Shown here piece by piece: positions 1 through 8,337 of a stretch of DNA of 55,851 nt. The position numbers and the translations under genes are program-made. A model generated the notes under the pieces. That model did not search any database. It saw only the letters and a program-made list of their open reading frames with translations, and was not told the DNA's origin. Numbering within the stretch: position 1 is the stretch's first letter; each line of letters starts with the position of its first letter. This DNA comes from an uncultured Ruminococcus sp. (lineage in GTDB: Bacteria > Bacillota > Clostridia > Oscillospirales > Ruminococcaceae), in the NCBI GenBank assembly GCA_910579955.1, contig CAJTWE010000017.1:1-55851 (forward strand), in the 5' to 3' direction.

Positions 1-40
1 CTCTTACCTTTATTTCCCTGCCTCCCTCGACAGCTTTATT

Positions 41-69
41 ATTATACCATACCTTGCATTTTTTGTCAA
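41..69 (-). promoter_or_regulatory. Vegetative promoter reading off the left edge
   Basis: On the minus strand there is a perfect TTGACA (64-69), a 17-base spacer and a perfect TATAAT (41-46). A purine-rich AGGGAGG about 10 to 16 bases after the -10 could be a ribosome binding site. The gene it drives lies outside the window. Confidence 0.75.
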
Positions 70-258
70 CAATTTTTGATAACAAACGTTTTCAACATTT
101 TATATCTAAAACCATCAATAAGTTCTTATAAATATGTTTTTTATCATTTATATTTATATTTTTACATATTATAATACGGTATGAGTTTTAAAACTTATTT
201 ATTATATGTACAATTACTTTTCTTTTCTAAATATTCTATGAAACATCAAGAAAAACTA

Positions 259-287
259 TTTCCATAATGATTTATATGTGGTATAAT
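259..287 (+). promoter_or_regulatory. Promoter of the phosphoglucomutase gene
   Basis: A TATAAT at 282-287 is preceded after 17 bases by TTTCCA (4 of 6 matches to the -35 consensus). The predicted leader is about 35 bases and contains the ribosome binding site GGAGG just before the ATG at 330. Confidence 0.55.
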
Positions 288-329
288 GTAGTAAGACTAA
301 ATAGAAATTTGTCTAACGGAGGTTTTGTT

Positions 330-2042
330 ATGAATCAAATAGAATTATATCGTCGTTGGGTTTTAAATGCTACTGATGACGCTGACTTACAGAACGAACT
401 TAAATCAATAGAGAATGATAGTGAGGCAATCAACGATCGCTTCTACCGTGACCTTGAATTTGGAACTGGTGGTTTGCGTGGTGTACTGGGTGCTGGCACT
501 AATAGAATGAATATATATACTATCCGCCGTGCTACTCAGGGACTTGCTGACTATGTAAATGGCTCTTTTAAAAATCCAAGTGTGGCTATTTCATATGACA
601 GCCGTATAAAATCAGATTTATTTGCTCGTGCCGCTGCTGAGGTATTAGCTGCAAATGGTATACATGTTCACATTTATACAGAACTTGCTCCTACACCAAT
701 GCTTTCTTATGCAGTACGTGCTCTTAAATGCAGCGCTGGCATAATGGTTACTGCAAGCCACAATCCTGCTAAGTATAATGGATATAAGGCTTACGGTGCT
801 GATGGCTGCCAGATGACAATTGACGCTGCCAATGCTGTTCTTGAAAAAATCAATTCACTTGATATGTTTGATGATGTCAAGTTTGTAGATTTTGATAAAG
901 CAATGGCTGATGGCATGATTTCTTATATTAATAACGATATCACTGAGTCATACTATAAAAATGTACTTGCTCAGGGTATTAATACTGATCTTTGTGCTTC
1001 AAGTGGTCTTAAAATAGTTTATACTCCTCTTAATGGTACTGGTAATAAACCTGTTCGTACAATTCTTAATAAAATCGGTATTACTGATATTACTATTGTA
1101 AAGGAACAGGAAAATCCTGATGGCAACTTTACTACTTGTCCATATCCGAACCCTGAAATTCGTGAGGCTCTGGAACTTGGACTTAAATATTGTGATGAAG
1201 TAAAGCCCGACCTGCTGCTTGCTACTGATCCGGATGCTGACCGTGTAGGTATTGCTGTTCCTGACGGAGATGATTATGAGCTGTTTTCAGGAAATGAAGT
1301 TGGCGCTATGTTGCTCGAATACATCTGTGAACAGAGAATTGCAAAGGGTACAATGCCTGAAAACCCTGTTGCAGTAAAAACTATTGTTACCACTGACATT
1401 GTAAGTTCTATTTGCAAGAACTACGGCGTTCAGATGATCGATGTCCTTACAGGATTTAAATTTATTGGTGAACAAATAGGTTTCCTTGAAGAAAAACACG
1501 AGGAAAATAGATATGTATTTGGTTTTGAAGAAAGCTATGGCTATCTTGCTGGAACGTATGTACGTGATAAAGATGCCGTTGTTGCTTCAATGCTTATTTG
1601 TGAAATGGCTGCTTATTATCGTACAAAGGGCATTTCCATGATCGAAGCACGTCAGAATCTTTATAATAAATATGGTGTTTATGTTCATTCTCAGCATAGC
1701 TTTACATTTGAGGGTGAAAGCGGAATGATAAAGATGGCTGAAATCATGAATAATCTCCGTGCAAATCGTCCTGAATCCATTGATGGACTTAAAGTATTAA
1801 AATTCGAGGATTATCAGGAAAGCATTTCCGTAGACTGCACTACAGGTATTTCTACAGAAATAAAACTGCCAAAATCAAATGTTCTTTCATTTACTCTTGA
1901 AAATAATGAAAAGGTTATCATTCGTCCTTCCGGTACTGAGCCTAAAATAAAGGCTTATTATACAACTACTGCTCCTACTATGGAACAGGCTACTGCTATG
2001 AAGGATTCTCTTGATACTGCGTTTAGCAAATATCTTGCATAA
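330..2042 (+). CDS. pgcA: Alpha-phosphoglucomutase / phosphomannomutase
   Basis: The 570-residue protein belongs to the alpha-D-phosphohexomutase superfamily and should interconvert glucose 1-phosphate and glucose 6-phosphate in the cytoplasm. All four family signatures are visible: the phosphoserine loop TASHNPAKYNG (Ser about 143), the metal loop DPDADR (Asp 300, 302, 304), the sugar-binding loop GFEES, and the phosphate-binding RPSGTEPKIKAYY near the C-terminus. Length fits the long PgcA type of Bacillota. The ATG at 330 is chosen because GGAGG lies 7 bases upstream; an in-frame start at 267 would fall in the promoter and lacks a ribosome binding site. It is monocistronic, ending in a hairpin. 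It fits with glycogen phosphorylase elsewhere in the window, which releases glucose 1-phosphate. Phosphomannomutase activity cannot be excluded. Confidence 0.93.
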   Translation: MNQIELYRRWVLNATDDADLQNELKSIENDSEAINDRFYRDLEFGTGGLRGVLGAGTNRMNIYTIRRATQGLADYVNGSFKNPSVAISYDSRIKSDLFARAAAEVLAANGIHVHIYTELAPTPMLSYAVRALKCSAGIMVTASHNPAKYNGYKAYGADGCQMTIDAANAVLEKINSLDMFDDVKFVDFDKAMADGMISYINNDITESYYKNVLAQGINTDLCASSGLKIVYTPLNGTGNKPVRTILNKIGITDITIVKEQENPDGNFTTCPYPNPEIREALELGLKYCDEVKPDLLLATDPDADRVGIAVPDGDDYELFSGNEVGAMLLEYICEQRIAKGTMPENPVAVKTIVTTDIVSSICKNYGVQMIDVLTGFKFIGEQIGFLEEKHEENRYVFGFEESYGYLAGTYVRDKDAVVASMLICEMAAYYRTKGISMIEARQNLYNKYGVYVHSQHSFTFEGESGMIKMAEIMNNLRANRPESIDGLKVLKFEDYQESISVDCTTGISTEIKLPKSNVLSFTLENNEKVIIRPSGTEPKIKAYYTTTAPTMEQATAMKDSLDTAFSKYLA

Positions 2043-2071
2043 GCAATACAATTTATTAGCATAATAAAACA

Positions 2072-2104
2072 AAAACGCTCTGCTGATTTCATGCAGAGCG
2101 TTTT
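2072..2104. terminator. Bidirectional intrinsic terminator
   Basis: A perfect 12-base-pair stem (AAAACGCTCTGC and its complement) with a 9-base loop, A-rich before and T-rich after, lies between the rightward phosphoglucomutase gene and the leftward permease gene. It can terminate both. Confidence 0.88.
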
Positions 2105-2175
2105 ATTTAAGTTCAAAAACATCTCAGATACTGATAAATGTATACGGCTTATCTAAAGTAATTTATAAAATAAAA

Positions 2176-3324
2176 CTACTCGCTCATTATCTCCTTAACA
2201 GATATCTTATTGATTTTCTTAGAATAAATATACATTATTGTCTCGTAAATCACAATAAACAATATCAAAGATATAATCATAACGGGAAAATCAAACTTAT
2301 ATACAGGGATTCCATCAATATCCTTAAATACAATATCAACCATAATACGCAGCAAAACATACTGATATACTGTACCCAGTGCAAATCCGATATATGATAG
2401 CGGACGATATCCTCCAAGAATTGACTTGCAGCATTCCTTTTGCGAATATCCAAACACACGCATCATCGCAATAGTTTTGACATTTCCCTTTATAACAGTT
2501 ATTATAGCAATGAAAAGTGTAGTAAAAGCAAGTACAATTCCTATGGTCAAAATCATAAAGCCCATCATTGCACTTGATAAATCTTTCATACTTGCTGACA
2601 TCTGAGTCATTGCAGAAAAGCAAAATGAGGCAAAGACGATAAAAAATACAAGTGTTTTTCTTGAACTAAGCGTTTGTCTTTTCAAATCACCAATAAATGA
2701 GCGGTATGTATTTTTACCGCTCATTTTATTTTTTACTTTAGGTTTCTCTTGCAAATCATTCTTTAAAAGCCTGATTACAGGTCTCCTTAAATTTAAACAA
2801 GCATAAAATACAGAAAGAACAGCAAATATTATTGTAGGCAGTACTACAAAATAAAGTAGTATATCTGCATGAAAATGTATTGTAATCTCTGGCAAAATTT
2901 TATCTTCATTTTGAAGCTCATAAAATGATGGCATCAAAAGAAATGCACCTAAAAATCCAACTGCTGCACCAATAAAAACACTTATTCCAAACACCCAGAA
3001 ATTTTTTGCTATTTTTATATTAGAATATCCCAGTGCCTTTAATATGCCAAGTTCCCTTTTATGAGTATCTATGTAATGCTTTATATAAAAAAGCAGCATT
3101 ACTACCGATGTAATAAGCAAACATCCACCGCTTACAATACAGACAACTTTTGACGTAGATATCTGAGCATTATAAAAAATCATCTCTTGTTCTGATAAGA
3201 GATTATCCTCTATTTGTAAAATATCAAAATAAAAATTCAAAAACATTGTACAAACAACAACTGCACAACAAGAAATTATAGAGATGCCAATAAGCTTTGC
3301 AGCGTCTTTTATTCCTACAACCAT
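2176..3324 (-). CDS. FtsX-like ABC transporter permease
   Basis: The 382-residue membrane protein has the layout of a compact MacB/FtsX-family permease: an N-terminal helix, a very short outside segment of about 30 residues, three helices around residues 45-180 with the typical cytoplasmic KRELGILKALGYS loop, then a second unit with helices near 225-380 and a second loop, VKTIAMMRVFGYS. The duplicated K..G.LKALG-type loops contact the ATPase. The ATG at 3324 (residue 8 of the longest frame) is preferred since GGTGAT precedes it and it follows the ATPase stop by 4 bases. It is the last gene of the TetR-ATPase-permease unit. Substrate is unknown; such systems usually export peptides, lipids or antibiotics, or act in mechanotransmission. 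Confidence 0.85.
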   Translation of the reverse strand: MVVGIKDAAKLIGISIISCCAVVVCTMFLNFYFDILQIEDNLLSEQEMIFYNAQISTSKVVCIVSGGCLLITSVVMLLFYIKHYIDTHKRELGILKALGYSNIKIAKNFWVFGISVFIGAAVGFLGAFLLMPSFYELQNEDKILPEITIHFHADILLYFVVLPTIIFAVLSVFYACLNLRRPVIRLLKNDLQEKPKVKNKMSGKNTYRSFIGDLKRQTLSSRKTLVFFIVFASFCFSAMTQMSASMKDLSSAMMGFMILTIGIVLAFTTLFIAIITVIKGNVKTIAMMRVFGYSQKECCKSILGGYRPLSYIGFALGTVYQYVLLRIMVDIVFKDIDGIPVYKFDFPVMIISLILFIVIYETIMYIYSKKINKISVKEIMSE

Positions 3325-3328
3325 TATA

Positions 3329-4021
3329 TCACCAACCGATCTCATAAGCAGTTTTCTGCATTTCGTTTTTATTTATACTTGTTATTTTACCACTGTTCAT
3401 TTTTATGACAGTGCTTGCCATATCTGCAATGTTCTGATTATGTGTTACCATAACAATAGTAAACCTATATTCTGCTTGCAGCTTACAGATATAATCAAGA
3501 ACCTGTCTGCCTGTTTGTTCATCTAATGCACCGGTCGGCTCATCCAAAAATAAAACCTTTGGATTTTTAGCAAGCGCTCTTGCAACTGATACTCTCTGTT
3601 GCTCTCCGCCTGAAAGCTCACCGGGATACTTTTTCATTTTACTTTCAAGTCCAACAGCTTTTATAATTTCTCTATAATCAGAATTACCGGCAAGATCTAC
3701 CCCCATTCGGACATTTTTTTCTACTGTCATATTAGGGAGCAAATAATACTGCTGAAAAATAAAACCAACTGTCTCTCTGCGAAATCTAGTTAAATCACTA
3801 TCAGAAAGTTTAGTTATATCCATTTCATCATATTTTACACTTCCACTGTCAGGTTTTTCAAGTCCTGAAATTACATTTAGAAAAGTAGATTTTCCTGAAC
3901 CGGATGCACCTAATATTACAACAAAATCTCCGTCATATATCTTTGCACTGATGCCTTTGAGTATCTGACATTTACTCTCGCCATTCCCATATGATTTTGT
4001 TATTTCGCTTACTTCAATCAT
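3329..4021 (-). CDS. ABC transporter ATP-binding protein (LolD/MacB type)
   Basis: The roughly 230-residue protein is a classic ABC ATPase: Walker A GASGSGKST, Q-loop FQQYYLLP, signature LSGGEQQRVSVARAL, Walker B VLFLDEPTGALD and H-loop VTHN. The LDEPTGALD wording is typical of ATPases that pair with FtsX-like permeases, and such a permease follows directly. AAAGGAG is 10 bases before the ATG at 4021, so this start is preferred over an ATG three codons upstream that is too close to the same site. The start overlaps the TetR gene end by 8 bases, indicating translational coupling. Confidence 0.92.
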   Translation of the reverse strand: MIEVSEITKSYGNGESKCQILKGISAKIYDGDFVVILGASGSGKSTFLNVISGLEKPDSGSVKYDEMDITKLSDSDLTRFRRETVGFIFQQYYLLPNMTVEKNVRMGVDLAGNSDYREIIKAVGLESKMKKYPGELSGGEQQRVSVARALAKNPKVLFLDEPTGALDEQTGRQVLDYICKLQAEYRFTIVMVTHNQNIADMASTVIKMNSGKITSINKNEMQKTAYEIGW

Positions 4022-4601
4022 TTTTATCATTCTCCTTTATTTTCTTCACCATTGCCAGACAAACCTCTGTCAACATTTTTTCTATTTCCTCAAACGAAAA
4101 TACACACATATTTGTTGCGCATAATACAGCTATTCCATGAGAATATATCCACAAATGACGATATAGCCATTCGGAATTTGATTTATTCAATGAAAAGCAT
4201 TTTTGCACTGAATCAAGTATCTGTGAATAATTATCATCAATTATAGGAAGAACATTAACTAATGTAGGCTTTTCCGGATACTCTGACATAAATAATATCT
4301 GAAAAAGCTTTGGCTCAGCAATTGCAAAACGTATATACGCTACTCCAACACCTTTAAAAGCCGGCATATCAGTTTGACTAAGACCATAATTTACATATTC
4401 TGAATAGAGTTTTTTTGATACAGTCATTATATCCTGATGAATTTCTTCCGTGCTTTTAAATACCGTAAAAATCGGTCTTGCTGAACTGCCAAGCTTTAAC
4501 CCTAAAGACCTTGCGCTTAAAGCCTCCATTCCTTCTTCTCTGACAATATTTAAAGCTGCTTCGATGATTTCATCTTTTGTAAACTTTGCTTTTGGCGGCA
4601 T
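4014..4601 (-). CDS. TetR/AcrR-family transcriptional regulator
   Basis: The 195-residue protein begins MPPKAKFTKDEIIEAALNIV and has an N-terminal helix-turn-helix (about residues 8-50, with MEALSARSLGLKLG) and an all-alpha ligand domain typical of TetR regulators. AAGGAG stands 9 bases before the ATG at 4601; the longer in-frame extension would start in the preceding gene's terminator and is rejected. It is the first gene of a unit with an FtsX-type ABC exporter. A strong promoter and a tandem palindrome lie immediately upstream, so autorepression with control of the transporter is likely. The ligand is unknown. Confidence 0.9.
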   Translation of the reverse strand: MPPKAKFTKDEIIEAALNIVREEGMEALSARSLGLKLGSSARPIFTVFKSTEEIHQDIMTVSKKLYSEYVNYGLSQTDMPAFKGVGVAYIRFAIAEPKLFQILFMSEYPEKPTLVNVLPIIDDNYSQILDSVQKCFSLNKSNSEWLYRHLWIYSHGIAVLCATNMCVFSFEEIEKMLTEVCLAMVKKIKENDKND

Positions 4602-4624
4602 TATTTTCACTCCTTGTCTTTTGT

Positions 4625-4652
4625 AAAACAGCTGTTTTAAAACGTATGTTTT
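4625..4652. promoter_or_regulatory. Tandem palindrome, probable TetR operator
   Basis: Two adjoining 14-base palindromes are seen: a perfect one, AAAACAGCTGTTTT (4625-4638), and an imperfect one, AAAACGTATGTTTT (4639-4652). They begin one base downstream of the TetR gene's -10 box and cover the transcription start, where a repressor would block transcription. That the TetR protein binds here is inferred. Confidence 0.65.
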
Positions 4653-4653
4653 A

Positions 4654-4682
4654 ATTATATCAGATAATATTAACTTTGTCAA
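4654..4682 (-). promoter_or_regulatory. Promoter of the tetR-ABC unit
   Basis: A perfect TTGACA (4677-4682), a 17-base spacer and a perfect TATAAT (4654-4659) on the minus strand. The strength of the match suggests that the unit must be repressed, which fits the palindromes covering its start site. Confidence 0.88.
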
Positions 4683-4703
4683 TACTACATTTACATATAA
4701 AAT

Positions 4704-4727
4704 AAACGAGCCGTCGCCAGCTCGTTT
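4704..4727 (-). terminator. Intrinsic terminator after the small membrane protein gene
   Basis: An 8-base-pair stem (AAACGAGC with its complement) and 8-base loop begin about 5 bases past the stop codon at 4732, followed on the minus strand by TTTATTTTATA. Confidence 0.75.
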
Positions 4728-4731
4728 GTTT

Positions 4732-5121
4732 TTACATTTCATCTGATCGGTTATCAATAACTTCCGAAAAATCGTTCCCTTTTATCTCTATATATGAATT
4801 ATCTTTCACTTTGCCCGTAATATTATTGTATGAATAATCTACTGTTGCTTTTACTTTTTGGGCATTTTCCATGCGCTCCTTTTTATGAGCAGGTCTAAAC
4901 ACACAAAAAATCATAGTACCAAAAATAAGAAACATTCCAAATGCTACTGACAAAATAAACACCAGAGTATTGGCAATAATAAATGAGAAAACCATTATTG
5001 CAAACGCCACAACAACCACTGAAAAAATAGCAATCTTTTCTCCCTTTGTCGCCGTTACAGATGTTGAGTAGTTTACAGACTTAGACTTTTGAAATCCGAC
5101 AATACTTTTATTCTTTTTCAT
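4732..5121 (-). CDS. Small membrane protein of unknown function
   Basis: I do not recognise a family for this protein of about 129 residues. It has a basic N-terminus (MKKNKSIVGFQKSKS), two adjoining hydrophobic segments around residues 30-75 that look like a helical hairpin in the membrane, and a charged C-terminal tail of about 50 residues with an FRPAHKKER basic patch just after the membrane. The ATG at 5121 is preferred; a 20-residue longer reading from 5181 is possible. The gene lies about 70 bases downstream of azlD and may be the last gene of the nusB-azlD operon. Confidence 0.6.
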   Translation of the reverse strand: MKKNKSIVGFQKSKSVNYSTSVTATKGEKIAIFSVVVVAFAIMVFSFIIANTLVFILSVAFGMFLIFGTMIFCVFRPAHKKERMENAQKVKATVDYSYNNITGKVKDNSYIEIKGNDFSEVIDNRSDEM

Positions 5122-5190
5122 ACTGCTTTTACCGTTTCCTTTATAATATTTTTTTATTAGGCTTATAGCGCAAACATGCACACTTTTATA

Positions 5191-5490
5191 TTATACAATA
5201 AACCCAACAATAAACGCCGTTCCTGACGCTGCCAAGGCTACTACAATAAGAGGCAATCCGAAATATGCAAGTATAACAGCAGCAACTGTACCTGCAACTG
5301 CCGTTATCATATTTCCGGTAGAATAGAAAATTGCAGGTATTGTCATTGCACTAAGTACAGCATATGGAATATAATACAAAAAGCTGCGCAAAAACTTTGA
5401 TCTTATCTTTTTCCTCATAAGAGTAAATGGGATCATTCGCACAAGATATGTAACTCCCGCCATTACAGCAATATATATAACTATGCTCAT
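5191..5490 (-). CDS. azlD: Branched-chain amino acid exporter small subunit AzlD
   Basis: The 99-residue protein has four hydrophobic segments and the AzlD hallmarks: TYLVRMIPFTLMRKK near the N-terminus, FLYYIPYAVLSAM in the middle and a hydrophobic end. AzlD forms the small membrane subunit of the AzlCD (LIV-E) exporter for branched-chain amino acids and their analogues. Its start overlaps the azlC end by 4 bases, the usual azlC-azlD arrangement. Substrate is assigned from the family only. Confidence 0.88.
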   Translation of the reverse strand: MSIVIYIAVMAGVTYLVRMIPFTLMRKKIRSKFLRSFLYYIPYAVLSAMTIPAIFYSTGNMITAVAGTVAAVILAYFGLPLIVVALAASGTAFIVGFIV

Positions 5491-6191
5491 GATGTTTTCT
5501 TCTCCTCTTCTGAAACCGGAAATATAATTGCCGCCGCAGCTGACGCAACTATTGCACTGATTATAACTGCAAATCCACCCGAAAGCGATGGTACTGCATA
5601 ATAAAGAATCGTGCTTATTGCTGCCGCTATAATTATTACAAACAATACGCTTTTGCTCTTCTTTGCAGCTGGAATGATTATTGCAAGGAACATTCCATAG
5701 AGAACTATTCCCATTGCATCAGTTATAGGTGCTGGAAGAATATTTCCTGCCACAGCACCAAGAAGCGTTCCGCCGCTCCACCCAATAAATGATATAAGAA
5801 TAAGTCCGTACATATATCTCGGAGTAAGCTTTGATGGCTGGGCTGATGCCATGGCAAAAATTTCATCTGTTATACCAAATGAAACCGCAAGTCTGTGCGG
5901 TGTATTAAACGAAGTGTCAAGTTTTTGAGAAAGTGAAAGTCCCATAAGTGAATATCGTATGTTTATAACAAACTGCGTAACTGCCATTTCTATATATGTA
6001 CCGCAGGCTGCTATAACTCCTACACCTGCCGCCTGCCCTGCCGATGTAAGATTTGTCATTGATATACATACAGCTTCTATTACTGTAAGTCCTGCTCTGA
6101 CTGCCATTATTCCAAAACCAAAAGATACAGAAAAATATCCAAGAGCTATTGGAATTCCATGAATAAGTCCTCTTCTGAATCCAAGTCTCAA
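5487..6191 (-). CDS. azlC: Branched-chain amino acid exporter large subunit AzlC
   Basis: The 234-residue, multi-spanning membrane protein shows AzlC features: GIPIALGYFSVSFGFGIMA at the N-terminus, MTNLTSAGQAAGV, and SFGITDEIFAMA in the first half. AzlC is the main subunit of the branched-chain amino acid exporter. The start codon is TTG at 6191-6189, with AAGGAGA about 10 bases upstream inside the recN end; no ATG start is available in register. The TTGA overlap with the recN stop suggests coupling. Position at the end of an operon that also encodes ArgR makes some link to amino acid control possible, but this is only suggestive. Confidence 0.88.
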   Translation of the reverse strand: MRLGFRRGLIHGIPIALGYFSVSFGFGIMAVRAGLTVIEAVCISMTNLTSAGQAAGVGVIAACGTYIEMAVTQFVINIRYSLMGLSLSQKLDTSFNTPHRLAVSFGITDEIFAMASAQPSKLTPRYMYGLILISFIGWSGGTLLGAVAGNILPAPITDAMGIVLYGMFLAIIIPAAKKSKSVLFVIIIAAAISTILYYAVPSLSGGFAVIISAIVASAAAAIIFPVSEEEKKTS

Positions 6192-7876
6192 TTTTTACTA
6201 CTCTCCTTAGCAAATTGTGGGTGCTGCCTGAGAAGTTCTTCTCTTGCACTTTTTAAAATAAGCTCACTCGGCGGTTCACCGCACATAATACGTCCTATTT
6301 CACGCACTCTTCCCTCAAAGTCAAGCGGAGTTACCTTAGTGGAAGTACGATCATTTTCCTGCTGCTTTTCAATTTTAAGATGATGCTCTGCCATAATACC
6401 TATCTGAGAAAGATGTGTAACGCAAAGAACCTGTCTCACACTGCCAAGCTCACTAAGCTTTATGCCTATTTTTTGTGCAGCACGACCGCTTACTCCTGTG
6501 TCTATTTCATCAAAAATCATAGTAGGAATGCTGTCTTTATCTGCAATTACACATTTCAGGGCAAGCATTATTCTTGAAAGCTCACCGCCAGATGCTATTT
6601 TAGCAAGCGGTTTTAAAGATTCGCCCTTATTTGCGGAGATCATAAGTTCCATTCTATCCATGCCCTGCAATGTAAGCTTGCCAACGCTATGAGATACTTC
6701 CAAACGCACACCGGGCATATCAAGAAATTGCAGCTGCTCAGCAACTAAACTTGTAAAACGCTTAGCCGTTTCTGCTCTATAATTGCTAAGTGCCTTTGCT
6801 CGATTTGAAACCTCTGTTAAAAGCTCTGCCTTTTCACGTCTGAGCTGTTCTATTTCATCGGCATTATTCTGCATATTTTTAAGCTCTTCTTTTGCTTCCA
6901 TGCAGCGCTTTACCAGTTCATCTCCTGTGCATACATATGAACGTGTAAGCTCTCTTATGGCATTACTTCTACTTTGAAGCTTTGCAAGCTTTATTTCGTC
7001 CAGCTCCATATTGTCGGCAATCTCTCTCAAAGTCTCTGATATATCACGAAGTTCAAGCTCTGTAGTTTTAAGCCTTTTTACAAGACCATCAGCCTCGGCA
7101 ATATATTCACTCTGAGAATCAACTGAATTTTCAGCATCACGTATAAGACCTACCGCATCTGAAGAATCATCATTATCAATAGCTGCTGCCGCAAATCTTA
7201 ATGCAGTTATTATATTTTCCGATTGCATAAGACGTTCAAGCGAACTAGCAACTTCGTCCTCTTCTCCCATTTTCAAGCCAAGCTCTTCTACATCCGAAAC
7301 AAGATCTTTCAGAAATTCTGATTTTTTCTTCTGTTCCTGAGATTGTTTCACAAGACTGCTGAGCCTTTTCGCTTTTTTCTGCAATGTTCTGAAACTCTCC
7401 TGATACGCAAGCAAAAGAGAATCATCTCCGCCAAATCTGTCTATCATATCCATGTGCCTATCAGATGACATGAGAAGCTGAGTATCATGCTGACCGTGTA
7501 TGTCAATAAGTACATCGCCCAAGCGTTTCAAAGCACCTACAGTAGCAGTTTTATGATTTATTCTGGCAGTACTTCCACCATCTGCAATTATTTCACGAGT
7601 AAGCAAAAGTTCGTCCTCAGCTTCTATCCCAAGCTCAGAAAGAACTTCCTTTACATTATCATCAATATCCTGAAACAGCGCAGAAATAACAGCCTTATTG
7701 CAGCCTGTACGTACTATATCCCTTGTAACACGCTGACCTAGAACAGCGTTTATACCGTGTATAAGAATAGATTTACCAGCACCTGTTTCGCCAGTAAATA
7801 CATTAAAATTACGGCAAAGCGGAATACGAGCCTTTTCAATAACTGCAAGATTTTCAATATAAATTTCAGTAAGCAT
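6188..7876 (-). CDS. recN: DNA repair protein RecN
   Basis: The 562-residue SMC-like ATPase takes part in double-strand break repair, gathering broken ends for RecA-dependent recombination. Walker A GETGAGKS lies at residues 29-36. A long coiled coil follows (about 150-370, rich in Glu, Lys, Leu). The ABC signature LASGGELSRIMLALK and Walker B MIFDEIDTGVSG are near the C-terminus. Length matches RecN (about 550-570). The neighbours argR and nadK upstream are the classic Bacillota context. Confidence 0.97.
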   Translation of the reverse strand: MLTEIYIENLAVIEKARIPLCRNFNVFTGETGAGKSILIHGINAVLGQRVTRDIVRTGCNKAVISALFQDIDDNVKEVLSELGIEAEDELLLTREIIADGGSTARINHKTATVGALKRLGDVLIDIHGQHDTQLLMSSDRHMDMIDRFGGDDSLLLAYQESFRTLQKKAKRLSSLVKQSQEQKKKSEFLKDLVSDVEELGLKMGEEDEVASSLERLMQSENIITALRFAAAAIDNDDSSDAVGLIRDAENSVDSQSEYIAEADGLVKRLKTTELELRDISETLREIADNMELDEIKLAKLQSRSNAIRELTRSYVCTGDELVKRCMEAKEELKNMQNNADEIEQLRREKAELLTEVSNRAKALSNYRAETAKRFTSLVAEQLQFLDMPGVRLEVSHSVGKLTLQGMDRMELMISANKGESLKPLAKIASGGELSRIMLALKCVIADKDSIPTMIFDEIDTGVSGRAAQKIGIKLSELGSVRQVLCVTHLSQIGIMAEHHLKIEKQQENDRTSTKVTPLDFEGRVREIGRIMCGEPPSELILKSAREELLRQHPQFAKESSKN

Positions 7877-7893
7877 AAAAACGCCTCGATCCC

Positions 7894-8337
7894 TTATTCT
7901 GTATCAAAAATATTGCCAATGCTAAATTGCAGCGCAAGTTTCTCTGCTTGTTTTTCATCACGCATCAGCACAAAAATGGTATCATCACCGGCAATAGTTC
8001 CTACTACACCATTTTTATTCATAGCATCAAACGCCGCACAAGCAGCCTGTGCCATTCCCGAACGGCAGTGTATAACAAGCATATGTCCGGCAAAATCAGC
8101 ACTAAGCACCGATTCTTTAATAATTCCGTCCATTGCCGCTGGTGCATCATGTTTTACATAACGCACAGTATTTCCTACATGCTGCTTCGTAAGCCTAAGC
8201 TCGTGCATATCTCTTGAAAGAGTTGCCTGCGTTACTTTTATGCCCTCCTCTTCAAGTAAACTTTGAAGTTCATCCTGTGTATGAACTTCATTATCGGATA
8301 TAACTCGAAGAATAAGAGTATGCCTTTCTTTTTTCAT
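7894..8337 (-). CDS. argR: Arginine repressor ArgR
   Basis: The 147-residue protein has the N-terminal winged helix of ArgR (VTQATLSRDMHELRLTK, residues about 35-52) and the C-terminal hexamerisation and arginine-binding domain with GTIAGDDTIFVLMRDE, where the GDDT motif binds arginine. It represses arginine synthesis and activates catabolism in response to L-arginine. Its ATG overlaps the nadK stop as ATGA. No arginine genes are in this window; presence here reflects the conserved argR-recN pairing. Confidence 0.96.
   Translation of the reverse strand: MKKERHTLILRVISDNEVHTQDELQSLLEEEGIKVTQATLSRDMHELRLTKQHVGNTVRYVKHDAPAAMDGIIKESVLSADFAGHMLVIHCRSGMAQAACAAFDAMNKNGVVGTIAGDDTIFVLMRDEKQAEKLALQFSIGNIFDTE

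Larger units (their letters stand above)
1..329. other. AT-rich intergenic region at the left edge
   Basis: No coding region of convincing quality is visible in these bases on either strand. The stretch holds a leftward vegetative promoter near its left end, serving a gene beyond the window, and a rightward promoter for the phosphoglucomutase gene at its right end. The middle (about 90-240) is very AT-rich and shows no clear hairpin or repeat. Confidence 0.6.

Noticed and set aside
5917..6249. A 110-codon frame overlapping azlC and the recN end
   Set aside because: The AzlC frame with a TTG start and a good ribosome binding site explains the region; this frame is a +1 shadow rich in Ser, Tyr and Trp.
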